A stretch of 64,000 nucleotides of DNA, taken from Atherinomorus stipes. Taxonomy: Eukaryota; Chordata; Actinopteri; Atheriniformes; Atherinidae. How positions within the stretch are numbered: position 1 is the stretch's first letter; every line of letters begins with the position of its first letter. The notes under the pieces were generated by a model, which did no database searches, was not told the DNA's origin, and saw only the letters and a program-made list of their open reading frames with translations. The stretch is taken from assembly GCA_023101725.1 (NCBI GenBank), contig JALJCO010012682.1:2480001-2544000 (forward strand), read 5' to 3'. Positions 1 through 49,926 of this stretch are shown one piece after another. The position numbers were made by a program, and so were the translations under genes.

Positions 1-450
1 CCATCTTCTTCATGACAAGTGCAGGAATCACTTAGGCAAGTGCTCCATACTCAGCCCCTGGTGTAATTTCTTTCTGAAATCCACGTTTTTCCCCTCTGTG
101 TTCACAGAAACAGAATCTCACAGGCTTACACTGTTCCATTGAAGGTAAATGTTGCAGGTCAATAATGGACAACAATTCAGATTACTTCAGTTGTAACTAG
201 AATGGCTGGGGTAAGACAAAAAGTTTATTTGGTTGAAATTAAACCCTCAGCAACTCCCTGTCACAAGAAACCTTTTGTAGTGTTTGCTGGATTCAGCTTC
301 TTATCACATGGTCACGCCCTTACTTTCCTAAAAAAAGCAGTCCATGTTGCTGCAGGCACTCCAGCCCACCTCTCACATACGTCTTCGTCACCTCTCTCCT
401 TTCTGCTCTCCTAAACTACTGGTATTTCTCGACATCTCAGACAGTTAAAG
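1..450. other. ucma upstream region / possible 5' UTR
   Basis: This is sequence just upstream of the ucma start codon. The 60 bases before the ATG are pyrimidine-rich and include no in-frame ATG. I see no convincing TATA box and no coding exon, so promoter function is inferred from position only. Confidence 0.3.
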
Positions 451-3400
451 ATGTCTTGGACCTATGCAACTCTCCTGGCTCTCCTCACTGTGCTACTTGC
501 ACTTTCCTGTGAGTCTGATACAGGAATTTTTTTCATTTCACCTCCATGTGGATTTTTATATCTATAGTATTCTATACTATAAGTGCATCAGTAGCCTGTT
601 ATTTTCTTTGTATTTCGCAGAAAGGTAAGTGTAACAACATAAGATCTTTTTTATTAATTTAGATTGCCCACATTTTGTCCTCAAACACAGTGTCTCCGGA
701 GGCCGACTCTGCAGCTGTGCCCAGCAGCACAGGCAGTGCTAAAGATCCCCAAGGTGAGGAGCCGTATCAGCTGTATTTCTTGAGCTGTGCATCCTCCATC
801 TTTATCCCTTAATGCTGTCAGATGAACCACCACCTGCTTCCTCTGCAGGTCCGCTGAGGAGGATCTTCATGAAAGAGGCTGATGCCTTAAACTTCTTCAG
901 GAGACGCAGCAGACGTGCTGTGAAATCTCAGGATGAGATCAATGGTGAGTTTACCATGAGTTTGTTTGTGCCACTTACCTGCGGTCTGGCCAGCCAAGCT
1001 GTGTGTGTGTGTGTGTGTGATTGCAGACATCTGTCATTTTCTTTTAAGTTAAATGGAGTTTTGTATTTACTATAGCAATTAGTTTAACTATACCTACTAC
1101 TAATTTTATATTAATGTTAAACATTTGATTCATTTTGTACATGTAAAAGAAATTGATAAAGTCAATAAATCCTCAGGTCCTGCTAACAGTTTGCATATTT
1201 GAGAATTTTGTAGAAACCATCTGAAATGTCAGAGCTAATCATACAGTTGGTTGCTGCCCATAAAGTTAACAATACATGGAACAGTGACAGATTTATTCCT
1301 CTTGCCATCTGAAATTGAATCTCTGCCAACTGTAATAGATAAAATTACCTGTTAAGATTCAGATCTTTCATTGCCTGATGCACAGTGAGCCACTAAGTAA
1401 ACAGTCGTCTGTGGTAGCCTTCAACTGTTGACTGTATTCTGGACTTGGCCTAACCACAAACCACCTCAGTCCTGTTCCTCTGCTGCAGCAGGAGCCACAG
1501 GGCAGCATGGAGCTCACACACACTTACACCAGTCCACATCTGCCGGTGTTCCCCTTTACAAGCATTCGCATACTGTACAATGTTTGACATTCTCAAGTGA
1601 GTGCCAGCAGGGAGGTGAGAGCACACACTGATGCTGGTGCTCTGAATTGGAGTTGTGTAACATGTCATGTGTCTGACAACAACATGACACTGTGTAGTTA
1701 AAGGAGGGATAATATGAACACAAAGCAGCGAACGGACAGAGATGGGCAAGTGAGTGGGTGAGCAGTTAGGAGTTGAATGTGGAATGTGCCAACACTCAGG
1801 CAGACAGGGGTCAGAAAAAGGAAAAAAAAAAAAAACATAAAAGAGACAAACAAGCTGCTCATTTTTGAAGAGCCTCTCCTGAAACATGCAAACAGAAAAG
1901 TATCTCTGCTGAAGATGGATGCAATTTGAAAATGGAAACATTTGAAACAGATATCAGCTGTTCTGGGTGGTGGATGAATTAATGTATGTTAGTTATGGTA
2001 AGGCTTTTTTTTTTTACATCCACTTGCCAACATCAGAATCCAAAGCAAAGCAGGGCCATGAGCAGGTTAGCATGGCCATATTTGTCAGATGTAGACAAAA
2101 ATATTGCACAGATAGTTATTCTGTAGAGATATAATCTCTAAGTTAATCTATAAATCCTTTTCAGTCATATAATTTACAGCTCATGACTTGAACTAACAGC
2201 TCAAACTGCACAGTTCAAACTTGAGCTGTGGAGGCTGAGAAAGGTCAGAGGGCGCAACCTTAATTTGAAAAGGTTAGTATTGCTATTCCAAACCTTTCCT
2301 TTGGCAGCTGATGTTTTTTTCTGCTGTTACTACAGCCAGTATGGCTTTCACTGACAGCAGCGTCAAAACAAGTTGGGGCTGTGTATAATGCCAATGCATA
2401 CTTTTATACATACATGTACTGTACTGTACATATCATTATTACCTCCACTAAGGTGGTAATGTAATTGCCAGCATTTATTTCTCTGGCTGTTCGCAAAATA
2501 ATTAAAAAATCCAATGGATTTGGAGTACATCAAATGTGTTGGTTTTGAATTAAAAACTGATAATGGCACCAGGAAAACCCAATTAAATTTAGGTGTTGAT
2601 CCGGATCACTGGACCCAGGATTTTTTTTTTTTAAGGATTTTTCCAAGTGTTTTCTAGTATTTATAATTTTATCATTGAATCACAGATCAAGACAGCTGTC
2701 AAGCCTATTTTCATCATTGTATGTTATATTATAATATTTCGTAGATGATGACTGAGCACATGCAGATTTTGACACACTCATGAACCCTTCTTTTGTTTAT
2801 TCTTTCCTATTTGAACTATTTTTTTTCCTATTTGAACTTTTTAATGTTTCTTCAAATGTCAACATATTATGCAGAGGAAAATATGTACAGGCTTAGTGAA
2901 TAAGTCTCAGGCCCCTGCATGGTGGTGTGGTAGTTAGCACCATGGCCTCACAACAAGAAGGTTCTAGGTCCAGACTTCAGCTGGGTCCTTTCTGTGTCAA
3001 GTCTACATGTTCTCCCAGTGCTTGCGTGGGTTCTCTCCAGATACTCCGGTTTTCTCCCAAAGTAAAAAGTAAAAAACAAACAAACAAAAAACCATGTTAC
3101 TTTAATAAATTTAGGGATGTGAGAAGACACATGTAAACTAACTTAAACTCAATACTAAGGCAAACCTATTGCTGGACATTGGGTTATTCAACAGCATCAT
3201 TTGTGAGCATGTGAGTTTGTAGCATAACAAACATTCCCAAGTGTACTGAAGACATGATTGACCGCTGCAAATGTTCCTCATGTCCACACTGGCCCATCTA
3301 AAAGTCACCCTTCTGTTAATGCTAGAGGACAAAGATAAAACTCTTTATCCTGCACAAGATACATTTTTTAATTTATTTGATGTGAATCTTCAACAACCCA

Positions 3401-5643
3401 AGTTACAGAAGTCAATACAATAAGCAGTATTAAAAACAGAACTTGTGATGTTTTCATGTTTCACTGCTTCTGCGGCTCAGCAGTGTGATATAAACTGACT
3501 TAGACTAAGACCTCCTTTGTTGTCATTGCACAAAAAAACACAACGGTGAATTCGGCAACGAATTGTCGTTGCTTGGCTACCGGACACAGAAACCCTAGCA
3601 AAATCCATGTAATGAATACTTTAAACTATAAAACTGTGGGTCTTGTTTCTGTTTTTTTTATCATTGTCTTTTCTTTTCTATTTCAAAGATGCAGAGTGTG
3701 TAGAGAAACAGAGCCAAGCTTTCAAAAGAACTCTTGACATCCAAAAACATTTCTCCCTCCTCTCTCATACTTCCAGCTGTTGATGCCACAGATGCCACAA
3801 CTACAGCTGATGCATGTTTTGTTTTTTTGTTTTTTTTAAGAAAACACAACTTTAGACATACTATACACATTCAGCTATGTAGAATTTATTTTTCTTTACT
3901 ATTTGGGCTATTTAACAGTTATTATGGTTAGTATGTGCATCTTTAATTTTATGTGAACTTTAACTTGAAACTGTGGTTATTTCAAGCCTTTTGTTGTGCA
4001 TCTGAGCATTTCTATTTTATGCTAGTTTATTTCTCAACTCATTGTAGTTTAGACACATTTGCTATATTTACCATATTTTTTAAAATCAAATTTTCATTCA
4101 ATTAGTTTAACTCTAGGTGTCCGTCAAAGTTTAAGTGTTTCTTTTAAACATGTAATGATCCAGTATATTGTTAACCATTTAGTTCCAACCTTCTTATAAA
4201 AAGCAGTCTAACAGGGGTCAGTCCTGCTAGCATAGACAGCACGCATGATGTCCACTTAACGTCAGTGATGTCCGCCACTGTAAACACATATTTAGAAGGT
4301 TTGAGTTCATCATTTGGCCATCACCATCTTTGTCCTTTTGGAGCCAGAAGTGACCATATGTGGACAGGAGGCTGAAGCTGGGATACTTTGGGGATACATG
4401 AAACCTAGCTGAGGCAAGTTTATTAATCCTTGAGGCTCAGTGTCACAGTAGAGATTTTTTTTTAAAGAACTACCACGCCAGAAGAAGTTAACCTAGCTAA
4501 TGGTGCCATAATGAGTTGGGGGGGGGGGATTGGCTCAGTTGTTCATGAGAGAAATTGCTGAGCTTTGAATGGGTATTTGTCAAGTTAAAGATGTTGGCAA
4601 AAGGCCAAAGGAGTCACTTTAGCATTTTTCACCTACATTTTTCTCTTGATTAAATCAATCTATTTCCTAGTGTATCGTTTCCAATATTTGCCAACTGGGA
4701 TGTGGGCAAATAATGTTTTTAACTGACTTTCTCAGTCTAGGAATGAATAAAGTTTTATCATAGCTCATCTGTTAAGAGCAAGCCGCTAGTGGCCATTGGT
4801 GGTTTTACACTTCAAACAGTTGGCCTCAGATTAATTTTTATATTTTACAGAAAATCTTTTGTGAAGAGACCTTTGACTTTCGATCTTTGCTTGGATCCCA
4901 ATCAGGTCCAATAATCTAGTGCATAAGAAAAAAACAGGCACTTGACCAAATGTCCAAAATTTGACCATATGTTTATGCATCACAAATTCTGTTTTTCTTC
5001 TTTTATAACCTCTCAAACATCTCATGACAGCTTTCATCTTGTGGTCCAGCAGCTTCAAAGCAGAAATCTGTTGGGATAAGATTTGCCTTTCTGTTTCTAA
5101 TATGGTATAGTATAATAATGACTTGTTGAACAAAAAACTCTCCCTAAAACTTACACTGCCCTTTTTTTAAGTGACCATACTTTAAAACATGTGGTAGTAT
5201 GATACAGTATTTTTCCTTTTAAATTTAAATTGTTGGTTTATTCACATCCTGTCTGATTTGTCTGCGGCCCATGGAGGTGATGTTAACACGAAATATAGAT
5301 ATAATATAGAAATATAGAGATACTGAATCTAAAATGCCCCTGCTGTTCTTGCAGCCGAGCAGAGGCAGGTTTTGGCTGCCGATGAACGAAAGAGAGAGTT
5401 TCACGAGGAGAAGAGGAACGAGTTTGAGAGCAACGCTGAGGAGGAGCATGATGGTATGTAAACCTTCCATATGTGATGCAGCTGAAAAGAGACTTCTTTC
5501 ACCTTTCAAGCTTATCCATTCACGGAAATGCTCCTGATCTTCCAGAGCAAGACGAGAGGACCAGAGAGAGCACCGAGCAGTGGAGGGAGTTCCACTATGA
5601 CGGGATGAATCCCCCTCACGAGTACAACCGTCAGTCCATCTGA
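451..5643 (+). CDS. ucma: Upper zone of growth plate and cartilage matrix-associated protein (Ucma / Gla-rich protein), complete, 5 coding exons
   Basis: Secreted vitamin K-dependent matrix protein of cartilage. Its mature chain is gamma-carboxylated on glutamates, and the family is linked to control of calcification. Coding exons: 451-508, 691-753, 849-944, 5355-5453, 5546-5643. All have GT-AG sites and compatible phases, giving 137 residues (human is about 138). Residues 1-20 are a hydrophobic signal peptide ([12 protein letters not shown]...). A propeptide follows with [14 protein letters not shown] (44-57). A furin-type site RSRR at 60-63 releases a 74-residue mature chain starting AVKSQDEIN. 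That chain carries 17 Glu, including HEEKRNEFE and AEEEHDEQDE clusters, and ends [16 protein letters not shown]. The ATG is the only one in frame before the signal peptide. Introns 1, 2 and 4 are short and intron 3 is 4.4 kb. Family assignment is very secure. Whether this is the a or b copy (grp1/grp2) cannot be told from this window. It converges on camk1d. Confidence 0.96.
945..5354 (+). other. ucma intron 3
   Basis: This 4.4-kb AT-rich intron begins with a GTGAGT donor and ends with a TTGCAG acceptor. It holds a short (GT)n run at 1003-1018, a dispersed repeat at 2903-3060, and a homopolymer G run near 4507-4516. No coding exon was found on either strand. Confidence 0.7.
2903..3060 (+). 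repeat. Dispersed teleost repeat fragment
   Basis: The phrase 'gcatggtggtgtggtagtta' through 'gtgggttctctccagatact' is a sequence I recognise as widely repeated in fish genomes. I do not recall its family name. The copy is diverged and sits inside ucma intron 3. Confidence 0.5.
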
Positions 5644-5705
5644 GATGATGGAGCAGTAGTTGCAGAGATGTGATGATACAAGCTGACAGCTGCTAAGCTT
5701 TAAGG

Positions 5706-5711
5706 AATAAA
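5706..5711 (+). promoter_or_regulatory. Polyadenylation signal of ucma
   Basis: A canonical AATAAA hexamer lies 63 nt after the ucma stop codon on the coding strand. It predicts a very short 3' UTR of about 80-90 nt. Confidence 0.65.
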
Positions 5712-8700
5712 ACCTTCTTAGTCATGCTTTTCTCTTTTAAGAATATGAAGATTAACTCAAAATGAGAAAGTAAATATTTAACTTTTTCACCTCATTTTGT
5801 TGGCTTTGGAGTAAATCTATGAGAAGTTTCCTCCAAATGTTTCCTTAATGTCAACATAATGAGAAGGATTGAATTGGTAGCAGTTCTTGCTACCCAAAAC
5901 ACAACGTTGACTCATGCGTTTGAATTCATGATATCTTGATAAGTTACTCTATAAGAACTATTGTGATTTCAGTTATTCAAGTAGGATGAAAATGTCAGAA
6001 ACTTGGTTAAAAGGGTAAAATCATAATTTCCCAAAACTCATACAGCCGTCATCTCTGTTTGATTTGTCTGATCTCAATTTGAAGATAAAGAAACTGCTCA
6101 TTTACCACACAACTAGAATATATTTATATTACCATGTTGTTATTCTTTGTAGAAAATGTAAAGAACAGTGGTTTTTGAAAGTTTGCGAAACTTACAATTT
6201 CATATTTCAGTGTTAATGGTAGATTTTCGCACAAGATTAGCCAGTAAAACAAATGTGACAAAAATATTCTGCTTACTCATTCCTTTAATGAGGAAGTGAG
6301 TCACATTGTTCAGTAGTTCTGCTTTAGAGGCATTTCAGCCAACTCCTATTTTCAGCACAGCTTCACCTCTGATGTTGATGGGTTTCCGTCATGACCTACT
6401 GGCTTTAGATAAGATTTGATTCATTGTCTTACTGCATGACACCGTTTCTCAACATTCCCTTACAGATTGATGTGCTGACATTTAACTACAAGCATTTTCT
6501 GGAACCATTAATAAGTCATTATTCCATTATTAATCAGCCAGTCAACCTCCTCCATATGCCACAAAAACATGCCCAAACTGACATCACCAAGCTTTACGAG
6601 TGAGACAAGGCTCTCATACTGGGATTTTTCTTTTTCAGACATAGTTATAATTCAGTTGCCTTTCAGACCTGCTGTGAACTCATCTCTTATGAAATGCTCT
6701 ACCGATGGTGAGCACAGACTTTAACATTAGCCAGTGTGAGAGGGGCTTTTGGTTGCTTAGAAGTTTCCCAGTGCTCATTAATGACCTCCCAGAAAATTCT
6801 ACACTTGCTCCATTGAGTGCTCTTTGCTAATCAAGCACTGCTGCAGAAATAAACAGTGGGAGATAAATGCAATCCATTCTTGCACAATATTGATTAGTAG
6901 AGACCAAACTCTTTAGATAAGTTGCAAACATCAAAGCCTTCAAGACCGCTACTCTGAAAGCCTCACATCATTTTACCAATTTCTTTTGTTTCTCCTAATC
7001 TACCTGTATTTCATTTTTTGTTTAATTTAATTATTTTATTTATCTAGGGTTTCTTCATCTGCTTAAAGGATGTGACGGACACTTTGATTAGGTTTTAGGT
7101 CAAATTCATGCACATGTGAAGAAAAAAATTGTGTTCACAAACTTTCAAGCAACCACTTTCCTCTTACATAGTATTTTATATGTCCATTAGCATCAATATA
7201 CAGTATACAGTGATTAAGACAGAAACATAAGTTATTCAGGATTACAGACGGGTAGAGCTGCACAAAAAGTCCTGACATTAACAACAGACCAAAGGAAAAC
7301 CTGCAGAAATTATGTTAAATTATTTAACTTTTGAAATAATGCTAAATATTGAAGCTATGAAGACAGCTCTGCTCTCCTGGGTTAACACATTAACAGATGC
7401 AGTTTCTTATGCTAGCAACAGTATTAGAATGTACAAGTTTGTGTATTTTCCATATACTTTTAGTCTGTGCAAACTGTACCATGATATTTACTCCCTGTCA
7501 AAAAAGCTAAATAACATGCACACATGTATCTTTCAGTAATTCATATTTTGCTTTCTTTTGATGAATTGATTAAAAAATAAAAAATAAACACACAAGACCC
7601 AGGCACTGTTGTACAGCTTTGTATTTACAGTAAGTAGATGTTCAAAGTCCATTTCAATATTCACCACATCTTTTAGAAGCTTAAAGGTAGCAAAGCCCTC
7701 AACATTGGGCATGCTCTTGTGAAGCTTCTCTTCATTTTTTTTTTTTTCTTTTCCCACATTCATGTTTTGTGATTGCAATTGAATAGAAGTACCACAGAGA
7801 AAAATACAAAGACAGGTCCCTTCTCTGTGTGGAAGTCTGTAGAGAGTGAGTGGGAAAGAGAAAGACAAAATAGTCTTTCTGCTAAATTCAACAGGCTGGT
7901 ATGAAAGCACAGTGATTAAACACAGAGCAACTGAGCTGTTCCCAGAGCAGCCACTTCATGAGCGGAAGCAGAGCACGATATTTCATATACTTAACTGTAC
8001 ACCACTGATCTCATCGACCTGCCTCTGCAGTGGGAGTGATAATAACTGGGAAGCATTTGCATTCATTTGTCTTTTTACAATTTGACTACAGATATTAATG
8101 CACACATTACTGGTGAACACTTTCTTTACATCCAAATATAATTCAGACTGTTTAAAGGGGAAAACAGTGTCACTAACAATGATTTTAAAGAAATTAAGCA
8201 TCAATCTTAGTGGCTCATTGGGAATATACCGCATGCAGTTTTTTGAGGTGGTGACTTTTCAACAATTTGGATGAAAGAGCCGTGTCTGATCACACGGAGG
8301 TGTTTTGTTAGCTTCATGTTCACGTCCCTGTAAATCCCTGAGAACTGGTCATAAAGCAACAACCCGTGGCGCCCTCCTGTGGTCCAGGAGGCCTTCACAG
8401 TCATGTCAAAATGAATTCCTCAAGTAAGACAGCAATTACAAAGTAACATCTATTAGATATATCCTCAACAGACAATGCAAGAGCTTTTAGTCCAGTCTTG
8501 TGATACATTTACAAATTATTCCAAGTGGTACTCTTACAAAACTCATGATATATAGTAAGAAAATAAATATTCCAATACATAAGTGCAATCCTCTTTGCAA
8601 TCCCTATGATTGATGCACATCATCCTGCTGAATTTTAACACTCCTTACACTACAAAGCAAAAACACAACACTGACTGCCATACTGTTGGAAGTTATGATG

Positions 8701-9261
8701 CTGTGAGCCACTGCAGCAAAACCACAGCAAATTAACATGAGCTGTCTGAACAATATGACGTTCAGAGTGCAGGTTATCACAATTATTTACCACAGCTTGA
8801 AGCTTATATTTCACTTGCATAACATGACTCCACACAACAGTTCCAGGCAGGATATTTACACAAGGCATACAGCAGAACGTCCCTTTACAGTCAAAACTGA
8901 CAGCAGCTTTGATGAAGAGTTTTCTTTAGTGTGGATTCTCCCACGGCAGCTGCTCGTTTGGCTGCCAGACAGCAGTCATCCTGATAAATAACAACTTCAG
9001 GTGAGTCTCTGCCCCCTCTGTACTTCCAGGTCTGTATGACAGTGGGAAGGGAGGCAGGTGGTGCCGCGCTGAGCCATGCTAAATGGAGCCAAACCAGCGC
9101 TCCTCAAATTCCTCCCCTGTTTTGGCAGATGCAGATGGGAGGCAGCGGGATGGACAAACTGGGCGACGACTTTGAATAACGAGGCCTGGGGTGGGTTTTT
9201 CCCTGTCCCCTTACTCTCAAAGCTCTGTAGTCTCCCAGCTCACCTCCCGCGGAACCTGGCG
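5712..9261. other. Convergent intergenic region with inferred camk1d 3' UTR
   Basis: This lies between the ucma poly(A) signal and the camk1d stop codon. No coding exon was recognised. On the minus strand no AATAAA occurs between the camk1d stop and about 7041. The first canonical hexamer downstream of camk1d is at 7035-7040 (TTTATT on plus). The camk1d 3' UTR may therefore be about 2.2 kb long, or may use a non-canonical signal. Most of the region is unremarkable AT-rich sequence. Confidence 0.4.
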
Positions 9262-45520
<36,259 letters not shown>

Positions 45521-46700
45521 GGAGCAGCAGGTAACCTAACCTTTGGCCCCCTTTCCACTCTCTGTATGTTAAGTTTGTTTATACTCTGATTATGTCTAAT
45601 CTGAATATCTGATCTGATATTGATGCAGTTTCTGAGTTCTTCCTTCCATTTAGAGCTGTTTCTTGCTGTAAGCAGACTGTGCACATGCACAGGGCACCCC
45701 AAGCCTCTAGAGGGCCCCAAAGCAGATTTTTCAGCATAATCTAAAGGGAATTAAAATGATTTGTCTTTATTCCTTACATACTTACATCACTGTATCAATA
45801 GACTTGGGAGGCTTTGTTGTCAATATACTGTTAGTAATGATTAAAATATGATCTATTTCTCTACAATTTCTCTACATTAGCGTTTATTCTTCTTGGGCCA
45901 TTGGTGACGTGATTGTCTGGATCTTGTTGAAAGAAAGGCTTAGGTTTGATACATCCTGGGGTATATTTTGGATGATTTATATGGATGTGGGTGTTACAAT
46001 GTGCGATTATAAACTTTATAAGATTATAAGCTTTTCATATTATATATTTACATAAGGAAAGTGAGGAGTTTGTGGTTTTAACTGTCATGTGAATGAAATG
46101 GAACTGAACTGAACCTGAAAATAAATAAGAATAAAGTTTGACACAAGGATTAACTGTGGCTGGTGTTTTTGTGGTCATAGGTAGGTAGGAAGTGTTGGAC
46201 TCCACTGACGCGTCATGCACAAACATTAATCCAAAATCATTGCAATAGTAAAGTAAGAATATGTACTCATAATTTAAATTGCGTATTAACCTAATGAGCT
46301 TTGTCTTTGCAGAAGCAATTCCAAAAATTTTGGAGTCTTCTGAACTGCCTGAGCAGGAAAACCCAGGATCTTTAAGTTCATTAATGCCCCATCCTGAGCA
46401 GGAAGACCCACAACCTGCATTTTCTTCAGAGCCTCCTTTTAACTATTGAATACTAGGTACAGACTCATCAGGTTCTGACCAGTCAGCAGCAGGAACATCT
46501 TTATCTGCAGACTCACATGCTTGAATCTAATTTCCTGTGCTCTTTCATGGGTTTCAGATGCCTTAATCAACCTCATGCTGTTTTATGCCAAAAAAAAAAA
46601 GGTTTTTTGCTAAGATGCTAAAGTACCTCCAGAACGGCTTGCTGCTCCTCATGTGACAGACGTTAGGTGGCTCTGTGCTCCTTCTCTTCCCATCATGCTC
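45521..46700. other. Intergenic block with a possible orphan exon or transposon fragment
   Basis: After a TGTCTTTGCAG acceptor-like sequence, 46313-46449 reads on plus as EAIPKILESSELPEQENPGS..., then PEQEDPQPA and FSSEPPFNY before a stop. It contains a degenerate internal PEQExP repeat. Upstream, 45490-45720 has phrases such as GCATGGGGGGCC that recall transposon-derived sequence. I cannot name a host gene, so a broken transposon-derived exon is the more cautious reading. Confidence 0.3.
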
Positions 46701-47087
46701 CTGAGCTCTCTGCTGTGCTTCTTTACTCCTCTGCAGATAAACAGGTGTTGTACCATAATCCTGCAGTTACAAAGAAGGAACTTTATGATTATGCTTTAAT
46801 TTTTATGGTGAAATCAGGTTCCCATTTGGATGATTGAAAAGACAATATATAAGTCTTAAGCCACCCCTTTATCGATTGTGTTTTGATTCCAGGAAGCCAA
46901 AATTTCTAAAGTGGTCTTGAGGAACTTTTCTACTGACTTTATAAAGGTCCTTCAAGACTTTTCTTTGGACATATTTAGTGTATGCTTTGCGAATTATTTA
47001 ATAAGAATGGTACAAATTGAACTTCAACATAACCTAACAACTAAATTGTTGAAGTGACAACCCCATTATAATCTCACAACTAGTTAC

Positions 47088-47447
47088 TAGAGATGCACCG
47101 ATCCAGTTTTTTCCGATCCAATCAGATACCGATACCTGGGCTAAGCGTATCGGCCGATACCGATCCAATGTTGGATAAATGAACTGTGTTCCTTGCTCTG
47201 TGACTGAAGGCATCAAGCTGGACATAAATATTTAACCTTGTTTTAAAAAGTAACAAATTAACTCAGATATAAATGTACTTAATATTATCTTTCAACAAAT
47301 AACAAAGTGTACATTTATTATGATATTAATAACAGCTCTGATTGGATAAGAATGCTGGATCAGCCACATTTATGCGATATCCGATCTAGCTAATTAGTCA
47401 GCATCGGAGCCAGTATCCGATCCAGGTATCGGATCGGTGCATCTCTA
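47088..47447. mobile_element. hAT-like MITE, second copy
   Basis: Ends TAGAGATGCACCGATCC and GGATCGGTGCATCTCTA are inverted. The 360-bp body matches the element at 32957-33330. No exact flanking duplication is seen here (CTAGTTAC against CTATACAG). It lies between camk1d and dhtkd1. Confidence 0.8.
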
Positions 47448-47512
47448 CTATACAGTTAAACACATAACAGGGTCGTGATTTTTGATCAAGATGGCAACCC
47501 ACGCTCTACATA

Positions 47513-47542
47513 CTGAGAGAGATAGAGAGAGAGAGAGAGAGA
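47513..47542 (+). repeat. (GA)n microsatellite
   Basis: A short, slightly interrupted GA run (GAGAGAGATAGAGAGAG...) in the intergenic region. Confidence 0.8.
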
Positions 47543-48319
47543 GCACATGGCATCCATGATATTCAGAGTTGTTATACATAATAAAATAACAAAATCTTTT
47601 TGAATAAATGATTTTGATCTTTTTTCTATATAATGTTGCGTCATTGAGTTTGACAACACAATCAATGACCAAAACATAGTAAGAGAAAGTAACCACTTGG
47701 CTGTCTCATTTACTTTTGTCCTTAAGTGATGTCATTTCCTGATGTTCATTATATGGTTCACAATATCGTTTTTATGACCGGAGCACTATTATTGTAAAGG
47801 GTTTGAGGTGTTACTCGGGTACAGAATTAAATGATTATCAATTTATTTTGAAAAAATATTACTGGAAAAATAAAAAAAACACAACTATATGTTTACACTG
47901 ATAAAGAAATGTATGTACTTTTGTGTAGTTTTGTTTGTTATCTTCCAATTACACCTTACAGTAATTAAAGGCCAGGAGGGTCATGACAAAGCAGGTGCTG
48001 TCAACTGGCAAATGAGTAATTTTTCTCATAAAAAGACCAAAAAAATGTGTTTTACACTGTATTAAAGGAGAAATTTTAGTGTTCATAGCCTAAAGCTGTT
48101 TAAATATAGATAAGATACAGCCCCAAAGCTCAAAGGGACTTAAATTGTATCAGTTTCCTACAATGACTCTTGTACCGTACCATTTTCAGAGATATGCAAC
48201 ATACTCTATGTTTTGGTATTTTGTTGAGTTTTTTTTTCTTTGTTTGTTTTTTTAATTAATTTAGGTTAACATACTTGATATTGGGTCATAACAGTAGATG
48301 AAAGTCATTTAAAAGTAAT

Positions 48320-48870
48320 CTTCTAAAGAAATATGAAAAATCCAGCAAAGATCTGACATAGGACCTGAGAGATGCAGTTGATCCAAATACTTCTTCCATG
48401 GAAAGGTAACTGTCAAGACATCATTCTTAAGAAAGTAAAAAGAAGAGAGGCGGAGAGGTGTGTTAAATGGCATAACTGGACTGAAAATCAATGGCAATGG
48501 GTCTGCTGGAGTGATGAATCCTCCCCAGAGACCAGACCACAACATTCTGAAGCAGTGCAAGATCATCTCTCCAGAACAAAACAAAAAGCAGTCAACAGCT
48601 AAAGAAAAATGTACTTAAAAACCCCCAAAAAACTTCAAGATTCTGGTGAATTAATCCCAAAGACTACATAAAAATGACGAGAGTTAGACGGTTCAGAATG
48701 TGTTTGTGTGGTCAAACAAAATATTGACTTTCAAGTTCATTAGAATTTTATGAAGCTTGCCTTTTATACTGTATTTCCCATTCTGTTTGTACATGTTTCA
48801 GTAAATCATTAAACCTACTTCCTGTTTTCATGGTGCTACGAAAAGAAGAATGGCTCAGGTTCTTTGCACA
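48320..48870 (+). mobile_element. Tc1-like transposon relic (3' part)
   Basis: The plus strand encodes WQWVCWSDESSPETRPQHSE, then AVQDHL and degraded RTKQKAVNS, recalling the C-terminal part of a fish Tc1-like transposase. It is followed by the characteristic 3' sequence AAATATTGACTTTCAAGTTC. Frameshifts and stops break the frame. It is non-coding today. Confidence 0.6.
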
Positions 48871-48888
48871 GATGTAAACTTAATCAAG

Positions 48889-48911
48889 TTTTTTTTTTTT
48901 TTTTTTTTTTA
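48889..48911 (+). repeat. Poly(T) tract
   Basis: About 22-23 consecutive T followed by an A run, in the camk1d-dhtkd1 intergenic DNA. Confidence 0.85.
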
Positions 48912-49920
48912 AAAAAAGCTTTTTGATCAGGGTTAAGAAAGAAGAGTAAGTGCTTCCGGTTTATCTTTTGATGTATTTGGGGACAAGTCCAGAGTTTTCT
49001 AGGAGCCCTCGATGTCCCTGACAGATGAAAACTTGTCTGGGTTCAGGCTTTGGAGGCACAGCAACAGTTGTTTTCTTGTAGTCCATTTTGACACGAATCA
49101 GTTGCTCAGTCCTTGCATGGACCACTGGCTTCCCCTCTTGAGCTATTTGCCTGGAGGTGGCAATCGTCTTTTTCCAGTCCCATCGCTTTCATCATGTTTG
49201 TTTTGCTTGGTCCCAAAGAGCAACAGCCGGCCTGAGCTTGGATACATACCTTTGGGAATACATTTTCCGCAAAACATTCACAACTTATTTTTTTAAAAAT
49301 AATTGTGGACAGCATTGCTTTTCATATTTTGTATTTTATTTGATCCTTTACTCATCTTTACACTCCCCATCCCCCCCACCCAAATATAGGTTTCCTTCTT
49401 AGTTTCCTGGTTTCATCACTTTGATCCCCAGACTCCTGGGTGAGAGTCATGCACGCTAAGCCTTGGCCGAGTAGCCAGGGCGCATGATCACTCAGAGGCA
49501 TCGTGACAGGACCGTCAACTGCCACACATGGATGATTGAGTTACTAAATAAGAGGTTGATATCATGAGAGTTCCTCTTGCACGATAAGGGCAAACTGACA
49601 TCTTATTTGAAATGGCTGAAAAAAATCCAAACGAACAAAAACAAACAGTAAAACACATAAATTTAACCTCCACCCAAATTCTGGTGGAAGGGTTTATAGT
49701 GCCGGATCATTTTGTCTCTGTAAAAGAAATATTTTTTTCCCCCCCGATTAATGTGGGAAGAAAGATACAAATCAGGCTCCCTATCTGATTGGTTGATAAG
49801 GCAATTACTAACAAATCCTACAATAAATCCCTTAAAACAAAAACACATAAATTCAAATGAAATACACATGCAATTTGCGATTTAAAAAAAAACAAAACAC
49901 AAAACAAAAGCCAAAATAGA

Positions 49921-49926
49921 TTTATT
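49921..49926 (-). promoter_or_regulatory. Candidate polyadenylation signal of dhtkd1
   Basis: TTTATT on plus reads AATAAA on the dhtkd1 strand, 719 nt past the stop codon. I saw no closer canonical hexamer, so a 3' UTR of roughly 0.7 kb is predicted. Confidence 0.5.

Noticed and set aside
1450..1941. 163-codon minus-strand open frame in ucma intron 3
   Set aside because: The product has low-complexity, biased composition and no recognisable domain. It lies within an intron and lacks splice or promoter support.
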